DNA of 64,000 bases, taken from Sphingomonas ginsenosidivorax (GTDB lineage Bacteria > Pseudomonadota > Alphaproteobacteria > Sphingomonadales > Sphingomonadaceae). Every line of letters begins with the position of its first letter. Position 1 is the first letter of the stretch. Positions 1-9,785 of the stretch are shown here, in pieces. Under the pieces are notes generated by a model, which saw only the letters and a program-made list of their open reading frames with translations, was not told the DNA's origin and ran no database searches. The stretch covers positions 2,297,001-2,361,000 of the forward strand of contig NZ_VOQR01000001.1 in the NCBI RefSeq assembly GCF_007995065.1, read 5' to 3'. Both the position numbers and the translations under genes were made by a program.

Positions 1-419
1 GCTGCGCGGATCTTGTCGGCCGCCAGCTTGATGATCGTCTCGTCCGCGGACTGGCCCATGAACTTCTTGCCGAGCACCTCGTCGAAGGTGAGCGTCGCAT
101 AAATGCGCCACTGCTCACCCGACCAGAACATCCACTGCAGGACCTGAAACCGCTCCTCGGTGGTGCGGCCCGCCAGATCGCTGCCCGCCTTCTCGGCGAG
201 GTAGAGATTGATCGCCGCAGACTCGTAGAGGACGAAGTCGCCGTCCACCATGACGGGGGATAAGCCATGTGGGTTCAGTTCCAGAAACTCCGGCGTGTGA
301 CTCTCGCCCTTGAAGAGATCGATGTTCACGATCTCGATGTTGATGCCCATCGCGGCCGCGGCTGCGGTCACGCGGCGGCGGCTGCCCGAACCGGGGTCGC
401 CGTAGATTTTGATAGCCAT
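1..419 (-). CDS. Glutathione S-transferase, partial (C-terminus outside window)
   Basis: The minus strand reads MAIKIYGDPGSGSRRR at its N-terminus, then a thioredoxin-fold GST N-domain with the cis-proline/ESAAI glutathione-binding region (HGLSPVMVDGDFVLYESAAI, residues about 56-75) and the beginning of the helical C-domain. About 139 residues are visible and the gene runs off the left edge. GSTs conjugate glutathione to electrophiles in the cytoplasm; the substrate cannot be told. The first residues carry SGS/RRR where many GSTs have the catalytic Ser/Cys. The gene is divergent from a LysR regulator that starts 116 bp away, the usual arrangement for a regulator and its target. Confidence 0.85.
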   Translation of the reverse strand, partial: MAIKIYGDPGSGSRRRVTAAAAAMGINIEIVNIDLFKGESHTPEFLELNPHGLSPVMVDGDFVLYESAAINLYLAEKAGSDLAGRTTEERFQVLQWMFWSGEQWRIYATLTFDEVLGKKFMGQSADETIIKLAADKIRA

Positions 420-535
420 TGCAGGGACGCTTTCTCTTCGATGGGGTTGGGAATGGGAGCCGTGACCCGGAAAATAGGTCGTCAGCGAGATGCAGTGTAT
501 CTATTCAGATCGAACAACATTTATCTGAGATTCGA
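420..535. promoter_or_regulatory. Divergent promoter region between GST and LysR genes
   Basis: This 116-bp non-coding gap separates two divergently transcribed genes and must hold both promoters. LysR proteins normally bind such a gap at T-N11-A sites. I do not see a convincing palindrome by eye, so this is a positional call only. Confidence 0.4.
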
Positions 536-1432
536 ATGAGTGATCGCTGGCAGGAGATGACCGTTTTTGTCCGCGTAGCGGACAGCGGCAGCCTTTCGCG
601 CGCTGCGCGCGAACTGAAGCTGTCTCAGCCCTCTGTATCGCGGATCGTCGGCATGCTGGAGGCGCGGCTCGGCACGACGCTGCTGCTGCGCACCACCCGC
701 AGTCTTTCGCTGACCGACGCCGGTGCCCTTTATCTGGAGCGCGCCAGACGCCTTCTCGCCGAGATGGAAGAGGCAGAGCAGGCGACGCGAGGCTTGGACT
801 CACTTCACGGTGTGATCCGGCTCGCGATGCCACTCATGTACGGCACGCGCGCGATCATCCCGGTGCTGGCGCCGTTCCTGGCCCGCCATTCCGACCTGAA
901 AGTCGAGCTGTCCATGAGTGACGCGCGCCAGAACCTCATCACGGACGGCGTCGACCTCGCTATCCGCATCAACGTAGGCCCCTTGGACGACTCTGCCTTC
1001 GGCGCGCGTAAACTCGCGCTGATCGAGCGAGTGGTGATCGCGGCGCCCGCTTACCTCGCCACCCATGGCACGCCCGCTACGCCGACGGATCTGATCAGTC
1101 ACGACTGTATCCTTCAGCATGGCTCGTTCGGGAGCGAGAGTTGGCGTTTCCGGCACAACAAGACCGTCACGTCGGTCGATGTGCATGCGAGGCTTTGGAT
1201 CAACTCGGCCCCGGGTGTCTTGGCGGCCACAGTGGCCGGCCTCGGCCTTTCCCTCGGCACCCGCGTCATGGCGGGAGAGGAGCTGCGCTCCGGCCAGCTC
1301 GTGCAGCTGCTCGAAGGGTACGAGCTCGACCCGGCTGAGGTATTTGCAATCTTCCCGGCCGGCCCGAGACTTTCTGCGAAGGTGCGAGCGATTGTGGATC
1401 ACCTCGCAGCATCGCTCGGCGCGGCGGCCTGA
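536..1432 (+). CDS. LysR-family transcriptional regulator
   Basis: A 298-aa protein with an N-terminal winged helix-turn-helix: FVRVADSGSLSRAARELKLS then QPSVSRIVGMLEARLGTTLL. An LTTR co-inducer domain follows (residues about 90-295). The length is typical of the family. An upstream in-frame ATG at 419 would add 39 residues that look non-coding, so the ATG at 536 (MSDRWQEM) is chosen; it puts the HTH at the normal distance from the start. It most likely controls the divergent GST gene; the inducer is unknown. Confidence 0.88.
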   Translation: MSDRWQEMTVFVRVADSGSLSRAARELKLSQPSVSRIVGMLEARLGTTLLLRTTRSLSLTDAGALYLERARRLLAEMEEAEQATRGLDSLHGVIRLAMPLMYGTRAIIPVLAPFLARHSDLKVELSMSDARQNLITDGVDLAIRINVGPLDDSAFGARKLALIERVVIAAPAYLATHGTPATPTDLISHDCILQHGSFGSESWRFRHNKTVTSVDVHARLWINSAPGVLAATVAGLGLSLGTRVMAGEELRSGQLVQLLEGYELDPAEVFAIFPAGPRLSAKVRAIVDHLAASLGAAA

Positions 1433-1914
1433 GCAGCACTGCGGGCGTCAGACCCAAACCCGGTCGTTCAGGCCGCCATCCCGGCTCCCCGACTTCCGCC
1501 ATTCATTCATGTTTGGGATTGGTCTCCAGGGCCCACGCCGCTCCCGACGCTAAACGGCGGGATTTGGGACTTTCCTGCCCTTACGAGGTGATGCCTCGAA
1601 CGGCAGGTCGCGCTAGTAGCGGACGTCCAGTGCTTCCCCGAACGGCCATCGGAAATCGACTGGAGATGGGCCGATGCGGCCTGACTGCTCATAGTCGCCA
1701 GACTGCCAAAACGGACCGTGCGCGTTGCTGCGGGACGCTCCCCGCAGATAAGGTGTGCCGAGACCACGGGGCTCGGCCTCAGAGGAAGCCCCCGCCCCGA
1801 GCACGCGCTGAAACGTAGAGCTACACGAGAAGTAATCGGAATCGGCGGTGAAAGCTGTGGACGAAGCAACCGAACAGGTTTCGTATCCGAGGTTGGCCCG
1901 GTAAAGATTCATCC
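1433..1914. other. Intergenic stretch, no supported gene
   Basis: 482 bp between the LysR gene and the first STAND gene. The short open frames here have no recognisable protein features and no good ribosome-binding site. The promoter for the downstream gene must lie here. No terminator with a T-tract was seen. Confidence 0.5.
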
Positions 1915-4900
1915 ATGTCCGACCTTCCCCCTCTGGCGCGCCGACTATCCTGGGACCGGGGTGCAGACGGCATAAGCGATCTCGGCGAAGACCAGATCGC
2001 GGCGCTGCCCGCTCCGATCGTGATCGTCGGAGATCCGGGCGCCGGGAAGAGTGTGCTGATGAAGACGCTCGGCGATACCACGGGCCATGTGCTTCTGCGC
2101 GCGGGCAGCTTTGTTCGGAATGCCAATCCGCAGCTGCTGGTTGGTGACGCCACCACGCTGGTCATCGACGGGGTTGACGAAATCGGTGCGAATGTCGCTG
2201 GCGGGGGCGTCGAAGCGGTGCTCACCAAATTGTCCGAGCTCGGCAATCCCGCTTTCATCCTGTCGTGCAGAGCGGCGGATTGGCGAGGAGCCACCGACCG
2301 CGCCAGGATCAGCGACGACTATGGACGCGATGCGGTTGTGCTGGTGCTCGAGGCGTTCCACGTCGACCAGGCACGCGACTATTTGCAGACGCGTTTCCCG
2401 TCGGTCGACGCCGACGCGGTGCTTGAGCATCTGGTAACGCATGGTCTGCGGGACATTTACGGCAACCCTCTCACATTGCGACTGATCGGCGAGATCGCGG
2501 AGTCCGAGCAGCAATTGCCGGCCAGCCGGGCAGGATTGCTCGATGCCGCATCGAGGTTGCTGCTAAGCGAGGAAAATGCGCGGCATCAGGATCGGGCGCA
2601 TGCGCTGCGCGATCCGGAGGAATTGCTCCAGGCGGCCGGTGCCGCGTGTGCCGCGATCCTGCTGGGCGACAAGCTCGGCGTCTTCGTCGGTCCGCCTGCC
2701 AAGGCGCCCGCGGGGTATGCGGCGGCGTCCGGTATCCGAACCCTGCCGATGGGCGAGGCAATAGAGGATGCGCTGAAGACGCGCCTCTTCCAGCGTGATG
2801 GCGAGGGCCTGTTCGTACCCGTGCACCGGGTGATCGCCGAATTCCTGGCCGCCAGATGGATTGCCGGTTGCGCCGGGCGAGGTGCATCGGCAGCCCGTTT
2901 GCACGCGCTGATGCTGCAGGGCGCGAATGTGCCCACCTCGCTTCGCGGGCTGCACGCCTGGACGGCCCATTTCAGCGCCGAGCTGGCGGAGCGATGCATC
3001 GCAGCCGATCCGTATGGGGTGCTGCGCTACGGCGATGGCGATAGCATGCCGCTCGCGAATGCGCGCGCGTTGTTGAAGGCGCTGGCCGCGTTGTCGCACG
3101 AGGATCCCTATTTCCGGTCGGAAGATTGGTCTCGTCATCCCGCCAGCGCGCTGATGCGCCCCGAATTGAAGTCCGAGATACTTGGCCTGCTCGCGGTCCG
3201 GGACCGGCACGTCGCGCTCGGCGCGCTACTCCTCGAAGCCTTGGCGGGAAGTGCCCTAGCGGCGGACATGAAGGCTGAGCTGACCGCACTGCTGCTCGAC
3301 CCTGCGCGCAGCTTCAACCAGCGTGATGCCGCTCTCGACGCGATTAAGGCGGCTGGGCTGATCGAGAGCTGGGCGGACCTAGTCCGGGCGCTCTGGCAAT
3401 TGGGTGATCAGAACTCCATCCGGCTTGCCGCTGACGAGTTGGTGAACGACAGCACCGAGGACGTGCCTATCGCGGAGGCGGTCGCAGTCGTCCTTGCGCG
3501 AGCACAGCTTACGTTGAAGCCGATGAGCCGAGCGGAGGCCCGGCAGATTCGCAGCGTCCATTTCTCGACCCGCGCGCTGGCGAAGCGGAGACCCGCAGTC
3601 CTGGATGCGTGGCTGGACGAGATCGCCGCGCAGGCACAGCCGTTCATTCGCGGCGCCGGGCAATCCGCGGGGCTGTTGGGCGATCTGGTGCGCGCGCTGG
3701 CGATCGCACGGATTGGCCATGCGCCGCCGCCGAGCGCAAGCCAGTGCATTCGCTGGCTGGGCTGGCTCGACGGCAGGCAGGGCTATGATCAAAAGCGCCG
3801 CACGAGGCTTCGTGAATATTTCAGCGAGCAGCTGGATTTGCGTCGCGAGGTACTCGCGGAGCTACTGCTCAAGGCAAAGGACCAGGATGCATGGCGGGCT
3901 TATTTCAGGCTCGCCGATTCGAGCCTCGGTCTGCTGCCCAGCGAGGATGACATAGTGTTCCTGCTGAAGCAGTGGCACGCTACGGACGCGACTGAGGGGC
4001 GAAATGACAAAGTCTGGGAAGACCTTTTGCGCATTGCGCGGCAGCGAGACGGGCTACCCGAGAAGGTCAGGGCAGCTGCGATCGCTGGCGCGCATGGAGA
4101 CGCTGCGCGTTTAGCGCTGATTGAGGCCTACGCGCCCGCAATGGAGGAGGAGGATCCCGAGGATCTCGAATGGGAGGCCGAGGAGGAAGCGCGGCGGTCG
4201 GAGGTCTTCGCCTCACACCGCACCTTTCTCGCTGACCATCTTGACGACATCGCCAAAGGGCATGGTGGCACGCTGGACACGCCGGCCCGAGCCTATTTCG
4301 GGCGCTTCCACGAATTGAACGAGGACGGGGACGACGGGCCGAAGCGCATAGCAGTTCTGTTGGGCGAGGCACTAGCGGGCAATGTCCTGGACGGCTTCGT
4401 CGCGGCGGCTCACCGCACCGACCTTCCAACGGCGCGCGAGATCGCCACGGAGCATGCTGGAAACGGTCGGTACTATGTCGAGCTTCCGTTAGTCGTCGGA
4501 GTGATCGAAATGCTCCGCCGCGGTGAGGATATCGCTGATTTACCGTACGCAACGCTTGCATCGGCCTGGATGGGCTGGCGCCGCGATCCGGAGTCGAATG
4601 GTACCGACCATTTCGGCATCGGCGAACCGTTGCAGGCCGCAGCACTACCGGATGAGGCGGCGACCGAGCAATTCTTCAGGGACAGTATCGAGCCGCAGCT
4701 TGAGGTCAGCGCAGCCCATGTGATGGACCTTTACCTGCTGACACACACGCCGGACTTCACCGAACTGGCCGCCAAGTTGGCCGGCGAATGGTTACTGCGG
4801 TTTCCGCAGGTTCCAAGCTTTGCACTCGCAGATCTTCTGCTGGCCATCCTTGCCTCCGCCGATTACCTTGCTGCCAGCAAGGTGGTCGTTGCATCCCGCG

Positions 4901-6054
4901 ACCTGATCTGCGCCGACCGGGATGCCGTCGATCTCTGGCTATGCGCCGAGTTCGTCCTCGATTTCGAGGCACGGGCCGACGTGTTGCGCGAAGCGATTGG
5001 CGACAATCGGGAACTGCTCTGGGGCGTGAGGCGAGCCCTGACGCGCTGGGGAAATCTCAATCTCTCGCGGCTGTCCATCGCGCAGCTCGGGTTTTTGGTC
5101 ACCAGCTTAGCGCCGCTCTGGCCCTATACGTCTCGCCCCGATGGGATCACGTCGGGCGATACGAACAAATGGGACGCCAGCCGCTTCATCGACGCCTGTA
5201 TCTATCAGCTGGGCGCGATGCCCGAGGCAGCTGCCACTGATATGTTAGCGCATCTCGGTCAGACGGTGGCAAATGGTCATGAAGAGTCGCTTCGGCACGC
5301 TGCGAAGCTTCAGCTGCGCGTGCGTAGCGATCATGACTACAGGCCAAGCGACGTGGTCCTTTTGCGCGCGGTCGCGATCCAGGACGATCCGCAGAGCGTG
5401 GACGATCTGCGCGCGTTCCTCGGGGATAGGATCGCGCTGCTGAGCAGGAAGCTGGAGGGAAGTGGCCTCGACAGCTGGGTTGTCTATTGGAAAGATGACA
5501 AGCCGCATATCGAGAACTACTGCCGGAACCGCTTGATCGAGCAGATTTCGGGCGAGCTTCCCAAATCGGTGCGCTTCGGACCCGAGGAGCAGATGCCCGG
5601 GCAAACCCGCGCCGACATTTCTGTTGCCAAGGATTCGCTCGGGCTCCCTGTCGAGATCAAGGGGCAGTGGCACAAGGATGTCTGGGATGCGCCGGTCGAG
5701 CAGCTCGACGCGCGCTACACGCATGATTGGCGGGCATCCGGGCGCGGCGTCTATATCGTGTTGTGGTTCGGAGACGTGCCCGGAAAAAACCTCCCGGCGC
5801 ACCCGGCCGGGGAGACCATGCCGACGAGCCCTGGCGAACTCAGACGGATGCTGATCGATCGTATTCCTGAAGGTCGGAGATCCCAGATCGACGTCTACGT
5901 GATCAACGTCACCGGCTCGCCTGACGGTCAGCGCAACGTCAAGGTGAAGGCCAAGCCAAAGGCTGGAATGACCGGCAAGGCGAACACCAAGGCGCCGGCG
6001 CCCAAGCGCGCAGGCCGTTCACCCAAATCAAAATCCGGCCCACCGCCTGCCTAG
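1915..6054 (+). CDS. NACHT-like STAND NTPase with C-terminal PD-(D/E)xK nuclease domain
   Basis: A 1379-aa protein. The Walker A motif GDPGAGKS is at residues 39-46, Walker B LVIDGVDEI at 82-90 and a sensor-like ILSCRAADW at 115-123. A winged-helix motif typical of NACHT proteins (VHRVIAEFLAARWIAG) follows near residue 302. A long helical HEAT/TPR-like region of about 850 residues comes next. The C-terminus carries ADI (D1234) and PVEIKGQW (E1247, K1249), the spacing of a PD-(D/E)xK nuclease, then a Lys/Pro-rich tail. STAND NTPases with nuclease effectors (Avs, bNACHT and related families) sense phage proteins and degrade DNA; that role here is inferred. The nuclease sits at the opposite end from classic Avs proteins. 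It is followed 65 bp later by a second STAND gene. The start ATG is the first methionine and lies shortly before the P-loop. Confidence 0.8.
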   Translation: MSDLPPLARRLSWDRGADGISDLGEDQIAALPAPIVIVGDPGAGKSVLMKTLGDTTGHVLLRAGSFVRNANPQLLVGDATTLVIDGVDEIGANVAGGGVEAVLTKLSELGNPAFILSCRAADWRGATDRARISDDYGRDAVVLVLEAFHVDQARDYLQTRFPSVDADAVLEHLVTHGLRDIYGNPLTLRLIGEIAESEQQLPASRAGLLDAASRLLLSEENARHQDRAHALRDPEELLQAAGAACAAILLGDKLGVFVGPPAKAPAGYAAASGIRTLPMGEAIEDALKTRLFQRDGEGLFVPVHRVIAEFLAARWIAGCAGRGASAARLHALMLQGANVPTSLRGLHAWTAHFSAELAERCIAADPYGVLRYGDGDSMPLANARALLKALAALSHEDPYFRSEDWSRHPASALMRPELKSEILGLLAVRDRHVALGALLLEALAGSALAADMKAELTALLLDPARSFNQRDAALDAIKAAGLIESWADLVRALWQLGDQNSIRLAADELVNDSTEDVPIAEAVAVVLARAQLTLKPMSRAEARQIRSVHFSTRALAKRRPAVLDAWLDEIAAQAQPFIRGAGQSAGLLGDLVRALAIARIGHAPPPSASQCIRWLGWLDGRQGYDQKRRTRLREYFSEQLDLRREVLAELLLKAKDQDAWRAYFRLADSSLGLLPSEDDIVFLLKQWHATDATEGRNDKVWEDLLRIARQRDGLPEKVRAAAIAGAHGDAARLALIEAYAPAMEEEDPEDLEWEAEEEARRSEVFASHRTFLADHLDDIAKGHGGTLDTPARAYFGRFHELNEDGDDGPKRIAVLLGEALAGNVLDGFVAAAHRTDLPTAREIATEHAGNGRYYVELPLVVGVIEMLRRGEDIADLPYATLASAWMGWRRDPESNGTDHFGIGEPLQAAALPDEAATEQFFRDSIEPQLEVSAAHVMDLYLLTHTPDFTELAAKLAGEWLLRFPQVPSFALADLLLAILASADYLAASKVVVASRDLICADRDAVDLWLCAEFVLDFEARADVLREAIGDNRELLWGVRRALTRWGNLNLSRLSIAQLGFLVTSLAPLWPYTSRPDGITSGDTNKWDASRFIDACIYQLGAMPEAAATDMLAHLGQTVANGHEESLRHAAKLQLRVRSDHDYRPSDVVLLRAVAIQDDPQSVDDLRAFLGDRIALLSRKLEGSGLDSWVVYWKDDKPHIENYCRNRLIEQISGELPKSVRFGPEEQMPGQTRADISVAKDSLGLPVEIKGQWHKDVWDAPVEQLDARYTHDWRASGRGVYIVLWFGDVPGKNLPAHPAGETMPTSPGELRRMLIDRIPEGRRSQIDVYVINVTGSPDGQRNVKVKAKPKAGMTGKANTKAPAPKRAGRSPKSKSGPPPA

Positions 6055-6081
6055 TATGTCGGCCGGCCACCCTGCACTGCG

Positions 6082-6099
6082 GTGACCGTGCGCGGTCAC
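6082..6099 (+). other. Hairpin between the two STAND genes
   Basis: A perfect 7-bp inverted repeat GTGACCG / CGGTCAC with a 4-nt loop (TGCG) lies in the 65-bp gap, preceded by the palindrome GGCCGGCC at 6061-6068. No T-tract follows, so it is not a clear intrinsic terminator. It could tune the ratio of the two proteins. Confidence 0.35.
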
Positions 6100-6119
6100 G
6101 TCGTTATCGAGAATTCACC

Positions 6120-9100
6120 ATGGCCCTACCAAAGAAATCCGGCGCATCCGTCCCTGTAAAGAAGACTGCGTCCAAGGCGAAGAAGCCGGGCGGTGGAATT
6201 GCCGCCGCGGGCGGCACCAATTTCCAGGCGACCCTCACCGCAGTCGCGGCGGCCCATCTTCTGGCGGGCAAGCCGCTTGGCTGGCTGCGGGGCGTAGTCG
6301 ATGACACGCCTATCGCGATCTGGGCTGAATCCGAGGGCCCGGGAGATGATCTTCGTCTCGAGCTCGCAGACGGTCGCGTCGTGGAGGTCCAGGCCAAGAA
6401 GGGCCTGCAGAAAGGCGCAGCGCTTTGGGAAGCCCTCGACGCCCTTGCATTGGCCTTGGCGAGCGGCAGCCTCGGTTATGGTGTGCTGGCTGTGGCTCCC
6501 GACAGCAGCGGGACGGTTCGCGGAGAATTGGCCCGAGACATCGAGCGGATTAGCCAGGGGCGTACTGACATGCTGTCCGGGATCGGCAAGGACTGGCTCG
6601 CACGGCTTCTAAAGGACGGGCTCGATCCTCAGCTGGTATGCTCCCGGCTGCGGGTGCAGGTCGTGCACGGGCTGGCCGCAGATGACGTGGACCGACGGCT
6701 GGCCAGCACTTTGCTCGCCGCGACGTGCAAAACTGCGGCGGACGCGGATCACGTCTGGCAGGTTTTGTACGAAGATGCCGTGACTATGATGGAGCAGCGC
6801 GGCCGTGCCGACATGCCGCGCCTGATCCGTCTGCTGACATCGAACGGCATTGTGCTGAGCGACAGTGACGGTGCGGCGGGAATTGCCTCACGTCTAGCGC
6901 GTTGGGTCATGGAGACCCGCGACGGGTTCACGCTTTCGGCGACGCGCAAACGGCTGCCACTGTCAGCGCTGATCGACATGCTGATGGTCAAGATACCGTT
7001 CGAGCTGCCACCCGCCGAAAGCGCCCACAAAGCCCTGGCTCGTTATCACGACGGATCACTGGGCGGTCCGCGTTCCGACCGGGAATATGACGCTGAGTGG
7101 ACGGGACGCTTTCGTCGCCGGGCTGTGATCCAGGCCGGACCCGGTCTCGGCAAATCGACCCTCGCGACAAAATTGGCATATGAGTACGCGTCGGACGGTT
7201 ATCCGGTCCTGCTCGTCTCTTTGAAGCAGGTGGCTGCGGCAATGCTGCGCGGCGAAGGGTTTGAGTCCGCGCTCAAGAAGCTCGGTCTGGATGGATCGCC
7301 TGTCACGGTCGAGGCTTTCGATCGCGCACGCCTTTCGGACATCGTGGTGATCGCGGATGGTCTCGACGATTGCGGCGCCCGGCACGAAGCGGTGGCCGCT
7401 GGAATCCAGGCCTATGCGGTGGGCCATCCCAGGGCGCGAATTATCGTCACGACGAGGCCGATCGGATACACATCGACGCAGCTTTCTCAGTGGCAGCATT
7501 ATCGGCTCATCGCACCGAGCAGCAGTTCCGGCTCGTACAATCTCGGCAGTTTGCTGGCCGCTCTGTCCGATGAGTCGTCGCGCGGGGAAGCGCACGAACT
7601 CGCGCGCAAGGAACTCGAGGGCACATCCAACCCGAATGCGATAGCGATAAGTCCGCTGGCTCTCGGCATGGCGGCGTCGCTTCTCCATCGCCAAGGGTGT
7701 CTTCCGGAGACACGGCCCAAACTCTACGAGCAGCTTATCGCGTTGTTCGAAAGCGGCGACGGGATTGAGCGCCCGGAGGATCTGTCGGCGCAGATCGCAG
7801 GCTATGTGCTCGACGTGCTGGGCTGGACGGTGGTCGGGGACCCGCTTGTCGCAAAGGTCAGCCTGGTGGATCGAGGCGCACAGGAATTGGCCACCGCGCT
7901 GGGCAAGACCAAGCTCGCCGCGACCAGCATTGTCGAGGCTGCGCTTCGCTATTGGGAGCGCGCCGGGCTGATCGAGGCCGTTCACCATGACGGCGTCGAG
8001 ATGCTGACCTTCGTGCATAAGACCTTCGCCGAGTTCGCAGCCGCGCGTCATATCGTGGGCATGGAACCGGAGGCCCGGGCAGGCGAGCTGGCGCGTATCA
8101 TCGAATTGCCGGACTGGACCGAGGTGACGACGTTTGCCAGCGGGCTGGGCTATGGGAACGATATTGCACGCCAGTTCCTGGCGCGCGGCTCTGCTGGATA
8201 TGACGGGCAAGTGGAACGCGCGCTTGCCGTGGCGATTGACCCGGACGCGCGGACCGACGACACGGTCGCAAGCGAGCTCGCGATCATGGCCTTCGATGCG
8301 ATCGAAGCGGGGGCAAAGAAGAAGTTTGCGATTGGCGTTGCCGTAATGAAGCTGGCGGCTCGGCGGTCAGCTGTTGTCCTGCCGCTGGCGGCGGAGCGAC
8401 TGGAAGCCAAGGACTTCCCCACCCGGCTGACCGCCTGGGCCTGTAGCGTCTCCGCCGACAAGACGGGGTTCAGCGCGGATCGTCTCGAGGCAGCGCTTGC
8501 GGACCTGCTGCCCAATACCGATTCGCGATATAGCAAAGGCGGGATGTTCGTACTGCGCCCGACGGACGATCTAGATCTGGTTGGCGCCGTCGGCATCGCG
8601 GCGCTCGAAGCTCAGCCGCCCGCTGCCATGGAAGCCTTTGCAGAGCTATATCTGCGGCATGAGGCCTTCCAGGGGTCGAATACCCAGTCGCGCATTGCTC
8701 GTATCCTAGGTGCCCACGGGCTTAGTTACAGCGCGTTACGCGCGCTGGAAACAGGCGGGAAAAGTCTGATGGATCGGTTCCTCAATCCGCCTGAGGACGA
8801 GTGCCGAGCGCATAACAGAGCGCTGCGCGCCCTCGCGGTTGCCGTGGCCCTGGACGAGGACAGCGCTCAGCCCAAGCCCGACTATCCTTTTGAACGGTTT
8901 CTCCAGTTCGCCGGATATTATTCCTTGTCGGAGTTCGGTCGGGTGAACGAGCGCGATTTGGGCCAGTGGTCCGACCCGTATGACGAGAGCGCGGTTGAAA
9001 CCGCGATGCGGGCCATGGTGGCGATCTCGACCATCGACGGTGCAACGCTGGCGAAGGAGGCGCGCGAAGTAGTCCGCTTCCTCGATCTCGACCCGATCGC

Positions 9101-9785
9101 GAAGCCTTACGCGCTACATTTCCCGACCATCGACATGCCAAGGCTTGAGTGGGACAAGGCGAGCGCGTTGGCCATGGAGAAGGGGCACCTCGAAACCGCT
9201 GTCCGGCACGGGTCGAAATGGCTGGCCTATGTCGCGGGCAACCTTCTGGAGTCGGTAGAGATTACCCAGGATGATGCGCGCCGGATATTGGCGGGGGCGC
9301 GGGGGGCTTCGCTTTGGGCTGGGGCGGAGATCGCCCACGCGAAACTTTCGGCAAAGAGTGCAACTGAGGTGCTTGTCGAGCGCCTTTCGTCACCGCTTTC
9401 ATGGGGCGCTGAGTATATTTTTGGCGTGCTGGAGCACCTCAGGCCGCCAGTGACAGAAGGTCTCAGTGCCGCGATCGCACTGGGCCTCGATGATCGCTAC
9501 GCCTCGACGGTAACCGCGGCAGCGGAGCTCGGGCTAGCTTTGGTCGAGGACGGTCAGGTAATCGATGCGACGCCTGCCGCGGCGTCCTACGCCGATTGGC
9601 AAGCTCATGAGGCGAAAAAGCCGGACAAGAATGTCCAGGGCCCAAGTCCGCTCGAGGCGCTGCTGAAACTGCGCATCGCTTTAGGGGACCTGGACAATGC
9701 CGCACTTACGGAAGCGCTGGGCGATCAGCGAAGTGATGTTCGAAAAGTCGCGGAAGCGGAGAGGGACAAGCGCAAACAGGCATGA
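6120..9785 (+). CDS. STAND NTPase with N-terminal Cap4/Mrr-like nuclease domain
   Basis: A 1221-aa protein. After a Lys/Ala-rich leader, residues 31-110 read GGTNFQATLTAVAAAHLLAG, then DDLRLEL (D76/D77) and VVEVQAKKG (E89, Q91, K93). This is the D-(E/Q)xK pattern of the Cap4/Mrr restriction-endonuclease-like domains found at the N-terminus of several Avs proteins. Walker A GPGLGKS is at 340-346, Walker B IVVIADGLDD at 408-417, and a NACHT winged-helix motif (FVHKTFAEFAAARHIVG) lies near residue 637. The remaining ~570 residues look like an alpha-helical repeat sensor. The product is predicted to be a cytoplasmic, self-inhibited nuclease activated by a phage trigger. It sits 65 bp behind another STAND-nuclease gene and is probably co-transcribed with it. 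The trigger is unknown. Confidence 0.82.
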   Translation: MALPKKSGASVPVKKTASKAKKPGGGIAAAGGTNFQATLTAVAAAHLLAGKPLGWLRGVVDDTPIAIWAESEGPGDDLRLELADGRVVEVQAKKGLQKGAALWEALDALALALASGSLGYGVLAVAPDSSGTVRGELARDIERISQGRTDMLSGIGKDWLARLLKDGLDPQLVCSRLRVQVVHGLAADDVDRRLASTLLAATCKTAADADHVWQVLYEDAVTMMEQRGRADMPRLIRLLTSNGIVLSDSDGAAGIASRLARWVMETRDGFTLSATRKRLPLSALIDMLMVKIPFELPPAESAHKALARYHDGSLGGPRSDREYDAEWTGRFRRRAVIQAGPGLGKSTLATKLAYEYASDGYPVLLVSLKQVAAAMLRGEGFESALKKLGLDGSPVTVEAFDRARLSDIVVIADGLDDCGARHEAVAAGIQAYAVGHPRARIIVTTRPIGYTSTQLSQWQHYRLIAPSSSSGSYNLGSLLAALSDESSRGEAHELARKELEGTSNPNAIAISPLALGMAASLLHRQGCLPETRPKLYEQLIALFESGDGIERPEDLSAQIAGYVLDVLGWTVVGDPLVAKVSLVDRGAQELATALGKTKLAATSIVEAALRYWERAGLIEAVHHDGVEMLTFVHKTFAEFAAARHIVGMEPEARAGELARIIELPDWTEVTTFASGLGYGNDIARQFLARGSAGYDGQVERALAVAIDPDARTDDTVASELAIMAFDAIEAGAKKKFAIGVAVMKLAARRSAVVLPLAAERLEAKDFPTRLTAWACSVSADKTGFSADRLEAALADLLPNTDSRYSKGGMFVLRPTDDLDLVGAVGIAALEAQPPAAMEAFAELYLRHEAFQGSNTQSRIARILGAHGLSYSALRALETGGKSLMDRFLNPPEDECRAHNRALRALAVAVALDEDSAQPKPDYPFERFLQFAGYYSLSEFGRVNERDLGQWSDPYDESAVETAMRAMVAISTIDGATLAKEAREVVRFLDLDPIAKPYALHFPTIDMPRLEWDKASALAMEKGHLETAVRHGSKWLAYVAGNLLESVEITQDDARRILAGARGASLWAGAEIAHAKLSAKSATEVLVERLSSPLSWGAEYIFGVLEHLRPPVTEGLSAAIALGLDDRYASTVTAAAELGLALVEDGQVIDATPAAASYADWQAHEAKKPDKNVQGPSPLEALLKLRIALGDLDNAALTEALGDQRSDVRKVAEAERDKRKQA

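Noticed and set aside
1513..1869. Open frames on both strands between LysR and the first STAND gene
   Set aside because: Composition and lack of motifs or start signals fit chance frames of GC-rich DNA.
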